Positions 41,662-50,564 are shown, numbered from the stretch's first letter. The stretch: DNA of 64,000 bases from Streptomyces sp. V3I7 (GCF_030817495.1 NZ_JAUSZK010000001.1:2087001-2151000); one strand, 5' to 3'. A program made the numbers and translations. The notes: generated by a model from the sequence alone, not told the origin.

Positions 41662-42996
41662 TCAGACTCCCGTCTTCGTCGTCGGGGCGCCCCACCGCTT
41701 CGCCCACATCTGATGGGCCTCGGCCAGCGTGTGCTGGCCCATCGGCCCCTGGTACTGGAGCTGGAACTTCCAGCCCGGCTCGTTCGACGGGCTCCGCTTG
41801 TTCAGGCGCAGCAGCCCGCGGTACTTCATCGACACCGGGTTGTTGCTGAACGCGGTCGTCGCCACCCGCCGGATGCGCCGCGAGAACGCCCGCTGGCACA
41901 GCAACTGCGTCTCGGCGCTCATGGCCGCCATGACGATCAGCTTCGACAACCGCGGGTACTCCGTCGGCGCGACCGCGAAGTCCGAGAGCACGTAAGCCTC
42001 GTCCGGGGTGAACGTGCTCGGCGCCATCGCGAAAACGCCCAGCAACCGACCGCCGCCGTCGCGCACCGCGACCGCCAGGTTCGCCGCGCCCGGAGCGATC
42101 CTCGGGTTGAGGTACCGGGAGCGCAGCGCGTTGAACTGGCCGGGCTTGAGCAGCGACAGCCGCAGCGGGCCGACCAGTTCTTCGCCCTCACGCAGGCGCG
42201 GGATCTTCACCGGATCGATCGGCTGGCGCGGAGCGACGATCCGCGTCCGGGCCTCGCTGGCGTACACATAGAAGGGAGCGGCGCGCGGCGTCGCCTTGAT
42301 CACGCCGCGCAGGTACGGCTGGAGCTCGGGCACGCTGTGATTGGAGGCCGTCAGCCAGTACGGCCGGTCGGTGATCGCGCCGAGCACGCTGACCACGTCG
42401 TCGTCCGACAGCGGCTCGTACTGCGGCGCGTCCCAGGTGAAGTGGGCTTCCAGCGGCTCGTACAGCTTCTCGTAGCCGCCGCCGTAGAAGGGAGGGAAGG
42501 AGCACACGGGAGCGTCGGCAGGGACCTTCTGGAGCCAGGAGCGCACGTCCTCCACCTCGTACGAGGCCAGTTCGACGTCCGAGCCGGACAGCCGCTCCAC
42601 GGTCTCCGCGTGCTTGGCCTTCCACTGCTCCCGGTAGGAGCGCACCACCCGCTCGTGCCACAGCCCCTCGCGGTCGACGCTGGCGAGGAACCGCGTGCCG
42701 AGCATGAGCGTGGCCACGGTGCCGACACCGTCGTCCAAGGAGTCCGCGAGCCAGCCGAGTTCGTCCGCGCTCTCTTCGCGGAGCTGGATGCCGACCGGCT
42801 GCTGGGTGAGCCAGCGGCCGACCGCGCTGGTGTAGATGGACACGTCGGAGGAGTGGAGGCCGAAGCCCATGCCGGCCAGGGACCGTTCGATGGTGAAGTT
42901 CCCGCAGCATGGGACGTACACCGGGCCGCTCGGCCACAGGCTCGCCGTCTCGCGCACGATCGAGCGCATGGGGCTCGGGATGGTGCCCTGGAACAT
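41662..42996 (-). CDS. Putative anti-restriction adenine methyltransferase with Mom/GNAT-like C-terminus
   Basis: 444 aa. The N-terminal half resembles a D12-class adenine methyltransferase: VYVPCCGNFTIERSLAGMG (SAM-loop-like, near residue 28), an Asp in SSDVSIYTSAVG, and a PP motif in CSFPPFYGGGYEKLYEPLEA (near 168) in place of DPPY. The C-terminal half (from about 270) is GNAT/Mom-like: NLAVAVRDGGGRLLGVFAM, YPRLSKLIVMAAMSAE, RRVATTAFSNNPVSMKYRG. Such proteins would modify phage adenines against host restriction. ATG 42996 with GGGAGG upstream. Two-domain reading is mine; activity is inferred. Confidence 0.6.
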   Translation of the reverse strand: MFQGTIPSPMRSIVRETASLWPSGPVYVPCCGNFTIERSLAGMGFGLHSSDVSIYTSAVGRWLTQQPVGIQLREESADELGWLADSLDDGVGTVATLMLGTRFLASVDREGLWHERVVRSYREQWKAKHAETVERLSGSDVELASYEVEDVRSWLQKVPADAPVCSFPPFYGGGYEKLYEPLEAHFTWDAPQYEPLSDDDVVSVLGAITDRPYWLTASNHSVPELQPYLRGVIKATPRAAPFYVYASEARTRIVAPRQPIDPVKIPRLREGEELVGPLRLSLLKPGQFNALRSRYLNPRIAPGAANLAVAVRDGGGRLLGVFAMAPSTFTPDEAYVLSDFAVAPTEYPRLSKLIVMAAMSAETQLLCQRAFSRRIRRVATTAFSNNPVSMKYRGLLRLNKRSPSNEPGWKFQLQYQGPMGQHTLAEAHQMWAKRWGAPTTKTGV

Positions 42997-43127
42997 CTTC
43001 GCCTCCCAACGAGCGACAACGCCCGGCCTCGGCGGGGTGCCGGGCCGGTCGCTGCGCTGGAACCTACATCAGGAGCACGCAGCCCCTTGGAATCATGTCA
43101 CCTATCTCTGGAGCGCGGTTCCGACGC

Positions 43128-43541
43128 TCACATCAAGGTTCCCTGCTGGTAGTGGCCGTCCCCCATCGGAGACAGCTCCCGCACGTCGTCCCCGGTGCGG
43201 TCCTTCCACCACGCCGCGAACGTTCGGCGGTGACACCACAGTCCGGGCTTGGCCAGGTCCTCGAAGCAGAGCAGCACCAGGCGGTGGTCGCCCTCGGCCT
43301 CCGCGATCTGCCGGAGCCGCGCCGCGATCCGCTCGGGGCCGAGCTGGTCGAGGTCGCTCCGGAACGCCGCCGTGAACTCCGGCTCGGGCGCGTGGAGATA
43401 GTCCCGACGCGGCGCGAGCTCCCGCACCGCATGGGTGAGGGAGTAGGGGAGCTTGAACCGGACACCGCCGAGCGTGATGCGCACCGGCACCCCCTGTGGG
43501 GGCTGGAACGCCTGGAACCGGTTGGTGAACAGGGTGAGCAC
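43128..43541 (-). CDS. DUF488-like small protein
   Basis: 137 aa, GTG 43541 with AAGGAAGGAAGC upstream. The C-terminal half holds HRLVLLCFEDLAKPGLWCHR and RTFAAWWKDRTG, the Cys-x-His pattern seen in DUF488 proteins, whose role is unknown. It sits in the phage early-type operon between the ParB and methyltransferase genes. The space 43542-43792 holds no gene I can support. Confidence 0.6.
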   Translation of the reverse strand: MLTLFTNRFQAFQPPQGVPVRITLGGVRFKLPYSLTHAVRELAPRRDYLHAPEPEFTAAFRSDLDQLGPERIAARLRQIAEAEGDHRLVLLCFEDLAKPGLWCHRRTFAAWWKDRTGDDVRELSPMGDGHYQQGTLM

Positions 43542-43792
43542 GCTTGCTTCCTTCCTTGCTGCCGATCACCCGGCCGTGGGCATGGAGCCGATGGCCGGGG
43601 TCTTGCCGGCCCCGCTCGTACCTGTGAGCAGGGCCGGAGGACACCGGGTCCGCGGGGAGAGCGAAGTCCCTGCGGACCCGGGCCAGATATGACAATTCCA
43701 ATTCCATGAACATGGATACGGAAAGGAATTCAAATAAAAGCGGGCGCGGCCGGGGCTTCCGGCTGCGCCCACCCCGCCCCCTGGAGAGACGA

Positions 43793-43822
43793 GGAGGGGC
43801 GCGGGCTCCGCCGCGCCCCTCC
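43793..43822 (-). terminator. Hairpin after the ParB gene
   Basis: A 12-bp perfect stem GGAGGGGCGCGG (43793-43804) with CCGCGCCCCTCC (43811-43822) lies directly after the stop of the minus-strand ParB gene. It separates that gene from the downstream DUF488/methyltransferase unit. Confidence 0.6.
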
Positions 43823-43826
43823 CGCT

Positions 43827-44918
43827 CTACTTCGCCACTGCGTCAGCCTTCTTGGCGGGCGCCCGGCGCGCCGTGGGCTTGGCACTCGTGGCCGTCTTCG
43901 CTGCGGGCTTGGGTGCCGCCTTCTTCGCCGTCGGCCGCGGCTTGGACGCGGGCTTCTCGGCCTCGGCCTCTTCGGGCTTGGCCTCGGTCTTCTTCGCCGC
44001 CGCCTGCTGGACCTCGACAGCCGCCTTGTTGAACGCCTCGACCTGGGCCCGCTGTATGCCCTGCGCCTTGCTCAGCAGGTTCCGCACCATCTGGACCTTG
44101 GCGTACAGGCGGCCGACCACCCGCAGGTGGCGGGCGAGGTCGTCACCGAGGATGACGGCCAGATCTTCGGGCTTCGTCTCGGCCAGCTCCTCCAGCAGCG
44201 GGATCAGGACCTCTTCCGCCTTGCCGAGCCCGTCCTTCGTCTTGGCCTTGGCCTTCTTCTGCTTCTCCTGCTGCTCAGCCGTCGGGACCTCCTCGCCGGT
44301 GAGCGAGGTCTGGGCCTCCATCATCTTGAGGCCGTTGGCGAAGTGCTGCGCCTCGGCCTCGCTGTCGAAGTCGCCGCGCACGTAGCGCATGGCCGCCACC
44401 ATCTGGTTAGCCGGGTTGAGCTGGGCGATGTGCCAGGCCAGGTTGTTCTTGATCTGGCCCTTGTCGACCAGCTCGGCGACCTCGGGGCGCAGGGTGAGCA
44501 GGCCCAGCCGCCAGGTGATGTGCGTTTCGGTCTTGCCGAACTGCTTGGCGATCTTGAGCGGCGCCCAGCCGGCCGCCTTGAGGTCGGCATAGGCGCCCGC
44601 CTCTTCCATGATCGTCATGTCCGAGCGGTTCACGTTCTCGGCGATGCTGAGAACGTACGCCTCCTCGTCGGTGGCGCCCTCGATCACCTTGGCCGGGATG
44701 ACCTCCAGACCGGCCGCGCTACAGGCACGCCACCGGCGCTCGCCCGCGATCAGCATGTAGGGCACCTCAGCCCCCTCTACGGGGCGAACAACGACCGGCT
44801 GAAGAAGGCCGTTCCCCTTGATGCTGGCCGTCAGCTCCTCGTGCTGTGCCTCGTCGAAGAACTTGCGAGGCTGGTCGGGGTTCGGGGCGATTTCCTTGAC
44901 CTTGAGGTTTGCGAACAC
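43827..44918 (-). CDS. ParB/Spo0J-family protein of the phage early region
   Basis: 363 aa from GTG 44918. N-terminal ParB domain: VKEIAPNPDQPRKFFDE, then LLQPVVVRPV, YMLIAGERRWRACSAAG (GERRxRA box) and ENVNRSDMTIMEEA. An HTH follows (APLKIAKQFGKTETHITWRLGLL). A helical region and a Lys/Ala/Pro-rich C-terminal tail (after about residue 295: KKTEAKPEEAEAEKPASKP) suggest nucleic-acid contact. ATG 44999 would add 27 residues, but that stretch is AT-rich like a promoter, so I chose 44918. It may serve plasmid-like maintenance or regulation. Confidence 0.75.
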   Translation of the reverse strand: MFANLKVKEIAPNPDQPRKFFDEAQHEELTASIKGNGLLQPVVVRPVEGAEVPYMLIAGERRWRACSAAGLEVIPAKVIEGATDEEAYVLSIAENVNRSDMTIMEEAGAYADLKAAGWAPLKIAKQFGKTETHITWRLGLLTLRPEVAELVDKGQIKNNLAWHIAQLNPANQMVAAMRYVRGDFDSEAEAQHFANGLKMMEAQTSLTGEEVPTAEQQEKQKKAKAKTKDGLGKAEEVLIPLLEELAETKPEDLAVILGDDLARHLRVVGRLYAKVQMVRNLLSKAQGIQRAQVEAFNKAAVEVQQAAAKKTEAKPEEAEAEKPASKPRPTAKKAAPKPAAKTATSAKPTARRAPAKKADAVAK

Positions 44919-45340
44919 TTTCCCGCGCCTTTCTCGAATTCCAGGAGAGCCGTCCTTTTTGGCTTTCCCTTTATTGTTGTACTTATATCTTATTCGCATA
45001 CATCTCTAAAGCAAGGGGGAATGCATATTGATTTCTGGATTTAAATTCCGGAATTCCGCAGCGGTCTCAATGAATGCAGCACCCAGAACACGGCGAGCCC
45101 GCCGCGACCTCATGGTCGCGACGGGCTCTGATCCCATCTCGCACCCCGGCGGCCACGCTGACGCGGCCAACTCCTCGCGAGTGGGGCGCGGGGGGGGTCG
45201 ACCACCCGCGAGGAGTAGGGAAGAACGCCGCTTGCACGACGCACCGGGCGGGATCCTGCGGCTGCCGTACCCGCCCGGCACGCCACAACGTACAGCAGCG
45301 TCTTAACAATGTCACCTATCTAGACCGACGGTCGACACCG
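44919..45340. other. Regulatory gap upstream of parB with two hairpins
   Basis: The part next to parB (44940-45060) is unusually AT-rich for this genome (TTATTGTTGTACTTATATC near 44972) and probably contains its promoter. Further right are two hairpins: GAGCCCG/CGGGCTC plus CGCGACC/GGTCGCG around loop TCAT (45095-45127), and CTCCTCGCG/CGCGAGGAG (45171-45215). They may be terminators of the 45341 gene. No gene seen. Confidence 0.4.
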
Positions 45341-45514
45341 TCAACCACTCGCACCCCCCACCCCCTGCGACTCCTGCGCGTCCCGCGACATGAGCGCCTG
45401 CCACTCCAATACCTTGCGCGCCTCCCCCCGTGCCGCCAGGCCACCAGAGCCGCGCACCACTCGCGGAGGCAACTTCGCCAACTCCTCGATCCGCCGCTCG
45501 TCAAGCTCGGACAT
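45341..45514 (-). CDS. Small charged protein, unknown function
   Basis: 57 aa from ATG 45514 with an excellent GGAGG nine bases upstream. Sequence MSELDERRIEELAKLPPRVV, then LAARGEARKVLEWQALMSRDA: a helical, charged protein. It is the first minus-strand gene divergent from the XRE regulator, a place where phages and integrative elements keep small switch proteins. No family recognised. Confidence 0.5.
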   Translation of the reverse strand: MSELDERRIEELAKLPPRVVRGSGGLAARGEARKVLEWQALMSRDAQESQGVGGASG

Positions 45515-45725
45515 GCGATTCCCTCCGTGACCGGCTGCACGCCGATGCCGCTCGCCCTGACACACCCCTCGGCGCGCTCACCCTGAGGGCGAGCAGGAGC
45601 GCGTACCGATGCCCCGTCTGCATGGTCATGCGAACCGAGAAAGTGTTCGACAAACCTTATAACCCCTCCCACCTGCGGGGTACTGTTGGTTCCAGGAGAT
45701 CGTTACCGGCTGGTCACCTGCGGGG

Positions 45726-45767
45726 AGCATGCGGTACGGCCACGGAAGCATGCGGTACGACCACGGA
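45726..45767 (+). repeat. Tandem 21-bp repeat just upstream of the XRE gene
   Basis: AGCATGCGGTACGGCCACGGA (45726-45746) is followed immediately by a copy differing at one base (45747-45767). It ends 8 bases before the ATG of the regulator, in the divergent region 45515-45775. Position and unit length suggest operator sites for autoregulation, but no inverted symmetry beyond GCATGC is seen. Confidence 0.5.
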
Positions 45768-45775
45768 AGACAGAC

Positions 45776-46318
45776 ATGGCAGAAGCGCACGACCAGGCCG
45801 ACCAGCTTGGCCTGGGAGCCAAGTTGCTCGCCCTGCTCCGGTTGCGCCGTGATCCGGACGGCTACATCCCCAGCGCGCGGGATGTCTCTGCGGCCACCAG
45901 GCAAGGAGGGCAAGCCAAGCCCAACCTCTCCCATGGTCAAGCCAGCAGTCTGATGAACGGCACGAGTTGCAACCCCACAGCAGCTACGATCGCCGCTCTC
46001 GCTCAGGCCCTGGGCGCGCCGGCTGCGTTCCTGCTGCCTGGCTCGGAGTGGGACGACCTCACCGCGCTCACCGTGTATGCGACGCATCCCGAGGCTCGAC
46101 AGGCCCTCCGCTTAATGCACGGGCTAGAAGTGCAGGACATTGCTGAAATCAACTCCATGCTCCTGGAGAAACGTCGGCGGGTTGGTCTGTCCGAGGACGT
46201 CCCGTCGATCCCCCCACCTCCCCCTGGCGTCGATCAGCCCCGAGAGGGCCGGCCACGCCGGTGGTTGAGCATGAACGAAGCCGCTGAGAGGGCAGCGGCT
46301 GACTTGGAAGGACGTTGA
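45776..46318 (+). CDS. XRE-type helix-turn-helix regulator
   Basis: 180 aa from ATG 45776. The N-terminal domain contains IPSARDVSAATRQ and LSHGQASSLMNGTSCNPTAATIAALAQALG, an XRE-like HTH with the recognition helix at LSHGQASSLMNG. Then comes FLLPGSEWDDLTALTVYATH (as in Streptomyces XRE proteins of this class) and a helical C-terminal part (LRLMHGLEVQDIAEINSML). It is followed after 3 bases by a 7-TM gene, a pair common in Streptomyces. The upstream extension encodes only the 21-bp repeats. Confidence 0.75.
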   Translation: MAEAHDQADQLGLGAKLLALLRLRRDPDGYIPSARDVSAATRQGGQAKPNLSHGQASSLMNGTSCNPTAATIAALAQALGAPAAFLLPGSEWDDLTALTVYATHPEARQALRLMHGLEVQDIAEINSMLLEKRRRVGLSEDVPSIPPPPPGVDQPREGRPRRWLSMNEAAERAAADLEGR

Positions 46319-46321
46319 GAA

Positions 46322-47134
46322 GTGGACGCCCCCTTCTTTAGCGCGAGCGCCCTACTGATCGCACTCACGACAGCCACATACATGGTCTGTACGCCCCCGC
46401 CTCAACGACACGAACCGTTCTACACGGCTCGCCGCGCCCGGGTCTGGGTCTTTGCCACCGGTTTCCTCGCTACGTTCTTCTTGGTCCCCCAAGTCGCCGT
46501 GGCCGTAGACGCGGTGGTTGGACGTGCGGGAATGAGCACCTTGGTCTCGGATCTCGCCAGCGTTGTGACCATCGTCAGCCTGCAGATCGTGACGGTGAAC
46601 TGGACACGTCCGTCGGCTCTCGTCGGCAGAGCCGTTGCAGGCCTTACCTGCGTTGCCGGTTGCATGATGGCGATCGCAGCAGCCGAGTTTCAGCTCACCC
46701 GCGCTTCCTCCGCAGAGCTGGCCTCAGTGTCCCCCAGGTCCCATCAGGCGGCGATCTACATCCTGACCCACGTCTGCTTTCTAGCCGTCATGGCGACCAC
46801 CGTCAGCGTTCGTTATGCCCTGCTGGCCCGCGCCGCGTGGCCACGTCGGCCGATCACGGCCACCGGTCTGACGATCACCACGCTGGGGGCCCTCTGTGGC
46901 ATGGTCTACGCGATGGGCCGCGTGGGAACCACCGCCGCCCACCTTGCAGGCGCGGTATGGCCCCCCACTGTGGAAACCCACCTGTTGCCTGTGACAGGTT
47001 CACTGGCGGCGCTCTTCGTGGCTCTTGGACTCACGCTGCCCACGATCGCTCAGCAGATCGCCCTGCCGCTCCGCCGGTCGGCGAACGGGAAGATGCTCAA
47101 GGGTAATGCCGTTAGGCGGGTTGTCCGTCTGTAG
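46322..47134 (+). CDS. Seven-helix membrane protein (MAB_1171c-like), probably truncated
   Basis: 270 aa from GTG 46322, with seven hydrophobic segments (ALLIALTTATYMVC; VFATGFLATFFLV; LASVVTIVSLQIVTV; AVAGLTCVAGCMMAIAA; AAIYILTHVCFLAVMA; TITTLGALCGMVYAM; PVTGSLAALFVALGLTL). This fits the putative transporter often coupled to XRE regulators in Streptomyces. Relatives, as I remember them, have a further cytoplasmic domain of 100 or more residues after the last helix. Here only about 25 basic residues remain and the 3' end overlaps the recombinase gene by 23 bases, so truncation by element DNA is likely. Confidence 0.6.
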   Translation: MDAPFFSASALLIALTTATYMVCTPPPQRHEPFYTARRARVWVFATGFLATFFLVPQVAVAVDAVVGRAGMSTLVSDLASVVTIVSLQIVTVNWTRPSALVGRAVAGLTCVAGCMMAIAAAEFQLTRASSAELASVSPRSHQAAIYILTHVCFLAVMATTVSVRYALLARAAWPRRPITATGLTITTLGALCGMVYAMGRVGTTAAHLAGAVWPPTVETHLLPVTGSLAALFVALGLTLPTIAQQIALPLRRSANGKMLKGNAVRRVVRL

Positions 47135-48086
47135 ACATCGCGTCCCACACGCGCCACTTCAGGGCCACCCGGTCTGCGTCCACGGTGCGCGTGCCCCTGG
47201 ACGCGGCCGGGTAGACCGCGATCTGCTCCAGGAGCAGGACGAGAACGCCCCGCTTCGCGGCCATGGGGGCGTGCTTCCACCATCGGATGAGGTCGGGAAT
47301 GTCACCGACGGGAACATGCTTGACCTGCTCCAGGAAGAGCGCCTGCGTGGACTTCTCCCGCGCAGCCTTGGCCAGTTCCTTGTCGGCTGCCGTGAATGCC
47401 GTCAGCGACAGCCCGCCCTGGGCGTAGCTCTCGCCGAGCTCCTTTTGCCTGGTGCCGGCGGTGGCGGCTTCCTGGCGCAGCTGTGCCGCTTGGGCGAGTA
47501 GTTCCTCGCGGGCCTGCCCGATCAGTGCAGCGACCTCAGGCTTGGCGAGCTCTGCCAGAACATGTTCGGCGAGGTAGTTCTCCAGCAGATCGGCGTTGAT
47601 GCGCACCTTGCCGCACCCGCCCGGGTGCTGGGCTGTACTCGGGGCGCAGCGATGCCCACGGCTGCCCACGTTCGACGGCGACGCGCTTAGGGTGCTGCTG
47701 CACAGACCGCACACGCCCAGCACCCCAGTGACGAGGTACTCGCGGGCAGGGGCGCGTTGAGCGTCGGGGACGTTGGACTGGCGGAGTGCGCGAATGGCCG
47801 CGAAGTCCTTGGGGGGGATGATCGCCGGGCCACCGGTCTCGACGAGTTCGCCGTTCTCATCCTCGGCCAGTCCGGCGATGGCCGGATGGTCGAGGATGTT
47901 GGCCAGGACGTCGGGCTTGAAGGGGTTGCCGCGCGTCGTGCGGTACCCCTCGGCGTTCACCCACTCGCAGATGGCTGGCCAGCTCTGCTTGAGCAGGCGC
48001 CGCGAGGCCGCCTGCCTGATCCCTTCCGCCTCGCTCTCGCGTACGCGACGGAACGCCGTGTCCTCAAAGCCGTACAGCCTCGGCAT
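47112..48086 (-). CDS. Serine-recombinase C-terminal half without catalytic domain
   Basis: 324 aa. Contains the Recombinase domain (ICEWVNAEGYRTTRGNPFKPDVLANILDHPAIAG region, residues 25-75), a zinc ribbon with CGLC and later CGKV, a coiled-coil (about 195-240) and RWWKHAPMAAKRGVLVLLLEQI. The N-terminal resolvase domain with the catalytic serine is absent. The ATG at 48086 has a strong AGGAGGG site 8 bases upstream, so the protein may be made as is. It cannot recombine alone; it might bind att DNA, or it is a decayed integrase. Confidence 0.7.
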   Translation of the reverse strand: MPRLYGFEDTAFRRVRESEAEGIRQAASRRLLKQSWPAICEWVNAEGYRTTRGNPFKPDVLANILDHPAIAGLAEDENGELVETGGPAIIPPKDFAAIRALRQSNVPDAQRAPAREYLVTGVLGVCGLCSSTLSASPSNVGSRGHRCAPSTAQHPGGCGKVRINADLLENYLAEHVLAELAKPEVAALIGQAREELLAQAAQLRQEAATAGTRQKELGESYAQGGLSLTAFTAADKELAKAAREKSTQALFLEQVKHVPVGDIPDLIRWWKHAPMAAKRGVLVLLLEQIAVYPAASRGTRTVDADRVALKWRVWDAMSTDGQPA

Positions 48087-48192
48087 ACTCTCGCCCTCCT
48101 GCCGACCCCCTTACATCCACCAGTTTACCGAAGATAGGTCACAGTGTTGATGAAAGTGCGAACACATCAGCCACGCGCATAACCGTCTTCGA

Positions 48193-48459
48193 TCACACCT
48201 CAGCCTCTACCCCACGTCGGGGCTCGATGCCGAGAAGCCTCCACAGCTCGGCCGTCGGTACGCGCACAGTGCGCCCGAGCGGGAGCGTGCGAACGGGGAA
48301 CCGGCCCGACCGCACCAGCTCGTAGGCCTTGTCGCGGCCAATACCCAGAGCACGCCCGGCAGTCGTCACGTTGACCGTGGCTGGAAGAGACAGAAGCTCC
48401 TCAAGCCCCATCGCTCCGGCCTCGGCTTGCGCCTGCGCGTCCACTTCCTGAACAGCCAT
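48193..48459 (-). CDS. Excisionase-like HTH protein
   Basis: 88 aa, ATG 48459 with GGAGAAGG about 10 bases upstream. It has the MerR/excisionase-type winged helix TVNVTTAGRALGIGRDKAYE followed by LVRSGRFPVRTLPLGRTVRVPTAEL (residues 27-72). Such proteins direct excision by the neighbouring integrase. It is divergent from the tyrosine integrase, with a 150-base shared upstream region. Confidence 0.75.
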   Translation of the reverse strand: MAVQEVDAQAQAEAGAMGLEELLSLPATVNVTTAGRALGIGRDKAYELVRSGRFPVRTLPLGRTVRVPTAELWRLLGIEPRRGVEAEV

Positions 48460-48611
48460 CTCGTTGGTCGCCTTCTCCCCCGCGCCAACTTGTAAACGAC
48501 TTTACAGCAGTGTCCGACAGCCCCGGCAGGATCAAGAGAGATCACGCCACAGGCGTGCACAGACGTAGGCACAACCGACTGGCTGCACGTCAGTCGCCCG
48601 CAGGGGGCCAG

Positions 48612-50495
48612 ATGTTCGAGCCGAGTTACTACCGACGATGCCAGTGCAAGGGGCCGCTCAAGGACAAGGACGGCAAACCCAAGCTCAACACTGACGGCTC
48701 CCCAAAGATCGGCTCCATCGGCACCACGTGCCCAAAGCTGGGCCCGAAACACGGCACGTGGGCCTTCTACTTCGAGCTGGAACCCGACGAGAACGGTCAC
48801 CGACAGCGCATCCGCCGCGGTGGCTTCACCAAGAAGGACGACGCCAAGAAGAAGGCGAAGGAACTCTACGACGCCGCCATGGCCGGCACCGATGTGCTGT
48901 CCGACGAGAAATGCGGAGACTTCTTCCTCCGCTGGATCAGAGCGAAGAAGTCCCTAGCCCGCACCACCCGCCACGGCTACGAGGAGCACCTCGCCAACTA
49001 CCTCATCCCCTACCTCGGGCACATCAAGCGCCGCGACCTCAAAGTCCGCCACCTCGACCGCATGTACGACGCGATCGAGAAAAAGAACGCCGAAAGGGTC
49101 CTCCACCGCCTCCGCGTAGACCAGCTCCAGAGCCAGCGCGACACCGCCCACCGGGCCTGGGTGAAGGCTGCTGGAAAGGCAGGGGAGCGCCGCGCCGCCC
49201 GCCGGGCGTTCCTCGACGCGAACGCGGCACTCCGCGAAGGAAGGAAAGGGCTGCGCAAGGTGACCTCCGCAGCCACCATGCACCGCATCAACGACACCCT
49301 CTCCTCGGCCCTCTCCTGGGGCATCAAGAGCGAGCAGGCCTTCGCCAAGAACTGGGCACAATTCGTCGAGCTACCCTCAGCCACCCGACCGAAGCCGATC
49401 GTCTGGACACCCGAACGCATCGAACACTGGAAGCGCACGGGCGAGAAGCCCGGACCGGTCATGGTCTGGACTCCGGAGTTGACCGGCCAGTTCCTCGACT
49501 TCGTCAAAGGCGACTGGCTCTACGAGCTCTGGCACTCGTTCATCTTCCTCGGCCCCCGCCGCGGCGAAATGGCCGCGCTGCCCTGGACGGATGTCAGCAC
49601 TGACGCGCTCTGGCTACGGGTCTCCCAGCAGGTCGTAGAGGTCGCCTACCAGTTGTACGACGAAGCACCGAAGGCCGACAGCGTCCGCACGCTCTCGCTG
49701 AGCTTGGAGTCGGGCGACAACCTGGTCGCCTTTCGAGCCAAGCAGGAGCGCGAGCGCCAGGAGTGGGGCGACGCCTATGTCGAGACCGGCCGCGTGTGGA
49801 CACACGAGAACGGCGGCGCCCTCCACCCCGACTGGATATCCCGACGCTTCACCCGCCTCGTGGAGCTATCCGGACTGCCCCCGGTCCGCCTTCACGATCT
49901 GCGACACCTCGCCGCCACCCTGTCCCTACTCGCCGGGAATGACATCAAGGTGGTCCAAGAGAAGCTGGGCCACTCCTCACGCCAGATCACCTCGGACACC
50001 TACACCAGCGTGCTGCCCGAGATGATGCGCGCCGAAGCCGAATCGGTCATGGCCGTCGTCCCTCGCGACATCGCCTTCGACGTACGCACACCACTGAAGC
50101 TTCCCGAGACAGCCTGGCAGGACGGCCTAGCCGTCCTCGTGGCCCATGGCGCACGCCAGTCGGCCGGCACCTGGGCCGTGGGAGCCCAAACCCGACCGGA
50201 CGCCGATCTTCTCGGCATGATCACGCTCGCCGCCCGAGGACAGGACGACGCCGCCAACGCAGCCGTGAAGTGGATACGCGACCACTGCGCCGCGAACGAC
50301 CTGGAGTTGGTGCGGGTCGAGAACTTCAACGACCGCTACCCAGAGGAGCAGCGAGCGGACTTCTCACTCACGCGCTTCACCCTCGGCGGCGCCGACACCC
50401 CCGGACCAGAGGGCTGGGCACTGCCGACGGGCCTGCCGCCCGCACCTACGCGGGCCGCCCGCCGGTCGCACGCTAGGGGCCAGCAGGCCGCCTGA
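48612..50495 (+). CDS. int: Tyrosine recombinase / integrase of the element
   Basis: 627 aa from ATG 48612, chosen for CAGGGGG at 48601-48607; a frame from 48510 adds 34 unconvincing residues. An N-terminal arm-binding zinc-like part (RRCQCKGPLKDKDG) is followed by a SAM-like core-binding domain (TRHGYEEHLANYLIPYLGHI) and the catalytic domain. It has Arg in LGPRRGEMAALPW, HxxR in RLHDLRHLAATLSL, and His/Tyr in KLGHSSRQITSDTYTSVL. All catalytic residues are present. It is longer than average through an inserted helical segment (about residues 165-230) and a C-terminal tail. The tRNA(CAT) 3' end is 150 bases downstream. Confidence 0.9.
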   Translation: MFEPSYYRRCQCKGPLKDKDGKPKLNTDGSPKIGSIGTTCPKLGPKHGTWAFYFELEPDENGHRQRIRRGGFTKKDDAKKKAKELYDAAMAGTDVLSDEKCGDFFLRWIRAKKSLARTTRHGYEEHLANYLIPYLGHIKRRDLKVRHLDRMYDAIEKKNAERVLHRLRVDQLQSQRDTAHRAWVKAAGKAGERRAARRAFLDANAALREGRKGLRKVTSAATMHRINDTLSSALSWGIKSEQAFAKNWAQFVELPSATRPKPIVWTPERIEHWKRTGEKPGPVMVWTPELTGQFLDFVKGDWLYELWHSFIFLGPRRGEMAALPWTDVSTDALWLRVSQQVVEVAYQLYDEAPKADSVRTLSLSLESGDNLVAFRAKQERERQEWGDAYVETGRVWTHENGGALHPDWISRRFTRLVELSGLPPVRLHDLRHLAATLSLLAGNDIKVVQEKLGHSSRQITSDTYTSVLPEMMRAEAESVMAVVPRDIAFDVRTPLKLPETAWQDGLAVLVAHGARQSAGTWAVGAQTRPDADLLGMITLAARGQDDAANAAVKWIRDHCAANDLELVRVENFNDRYPEEQRADFSLTRFTLGGADTPGPEGWALPTGLPPAPTRAARRSHARGQQAA

Positions 50496-50564
50496 ACGCC
50501 TCCCTGTCCACTGATCCAGCCCTGCGTCCACTACGCGTCCACTGGATCTTGATCTGAACAGACG

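Noticed and set aside
41713..43152. A 479-aa plus-strand frame opposite the methyltransferase gene
   Set aside because: Arg/His/Gln-rich shadow with no motif; codon bias supports the minus strand.
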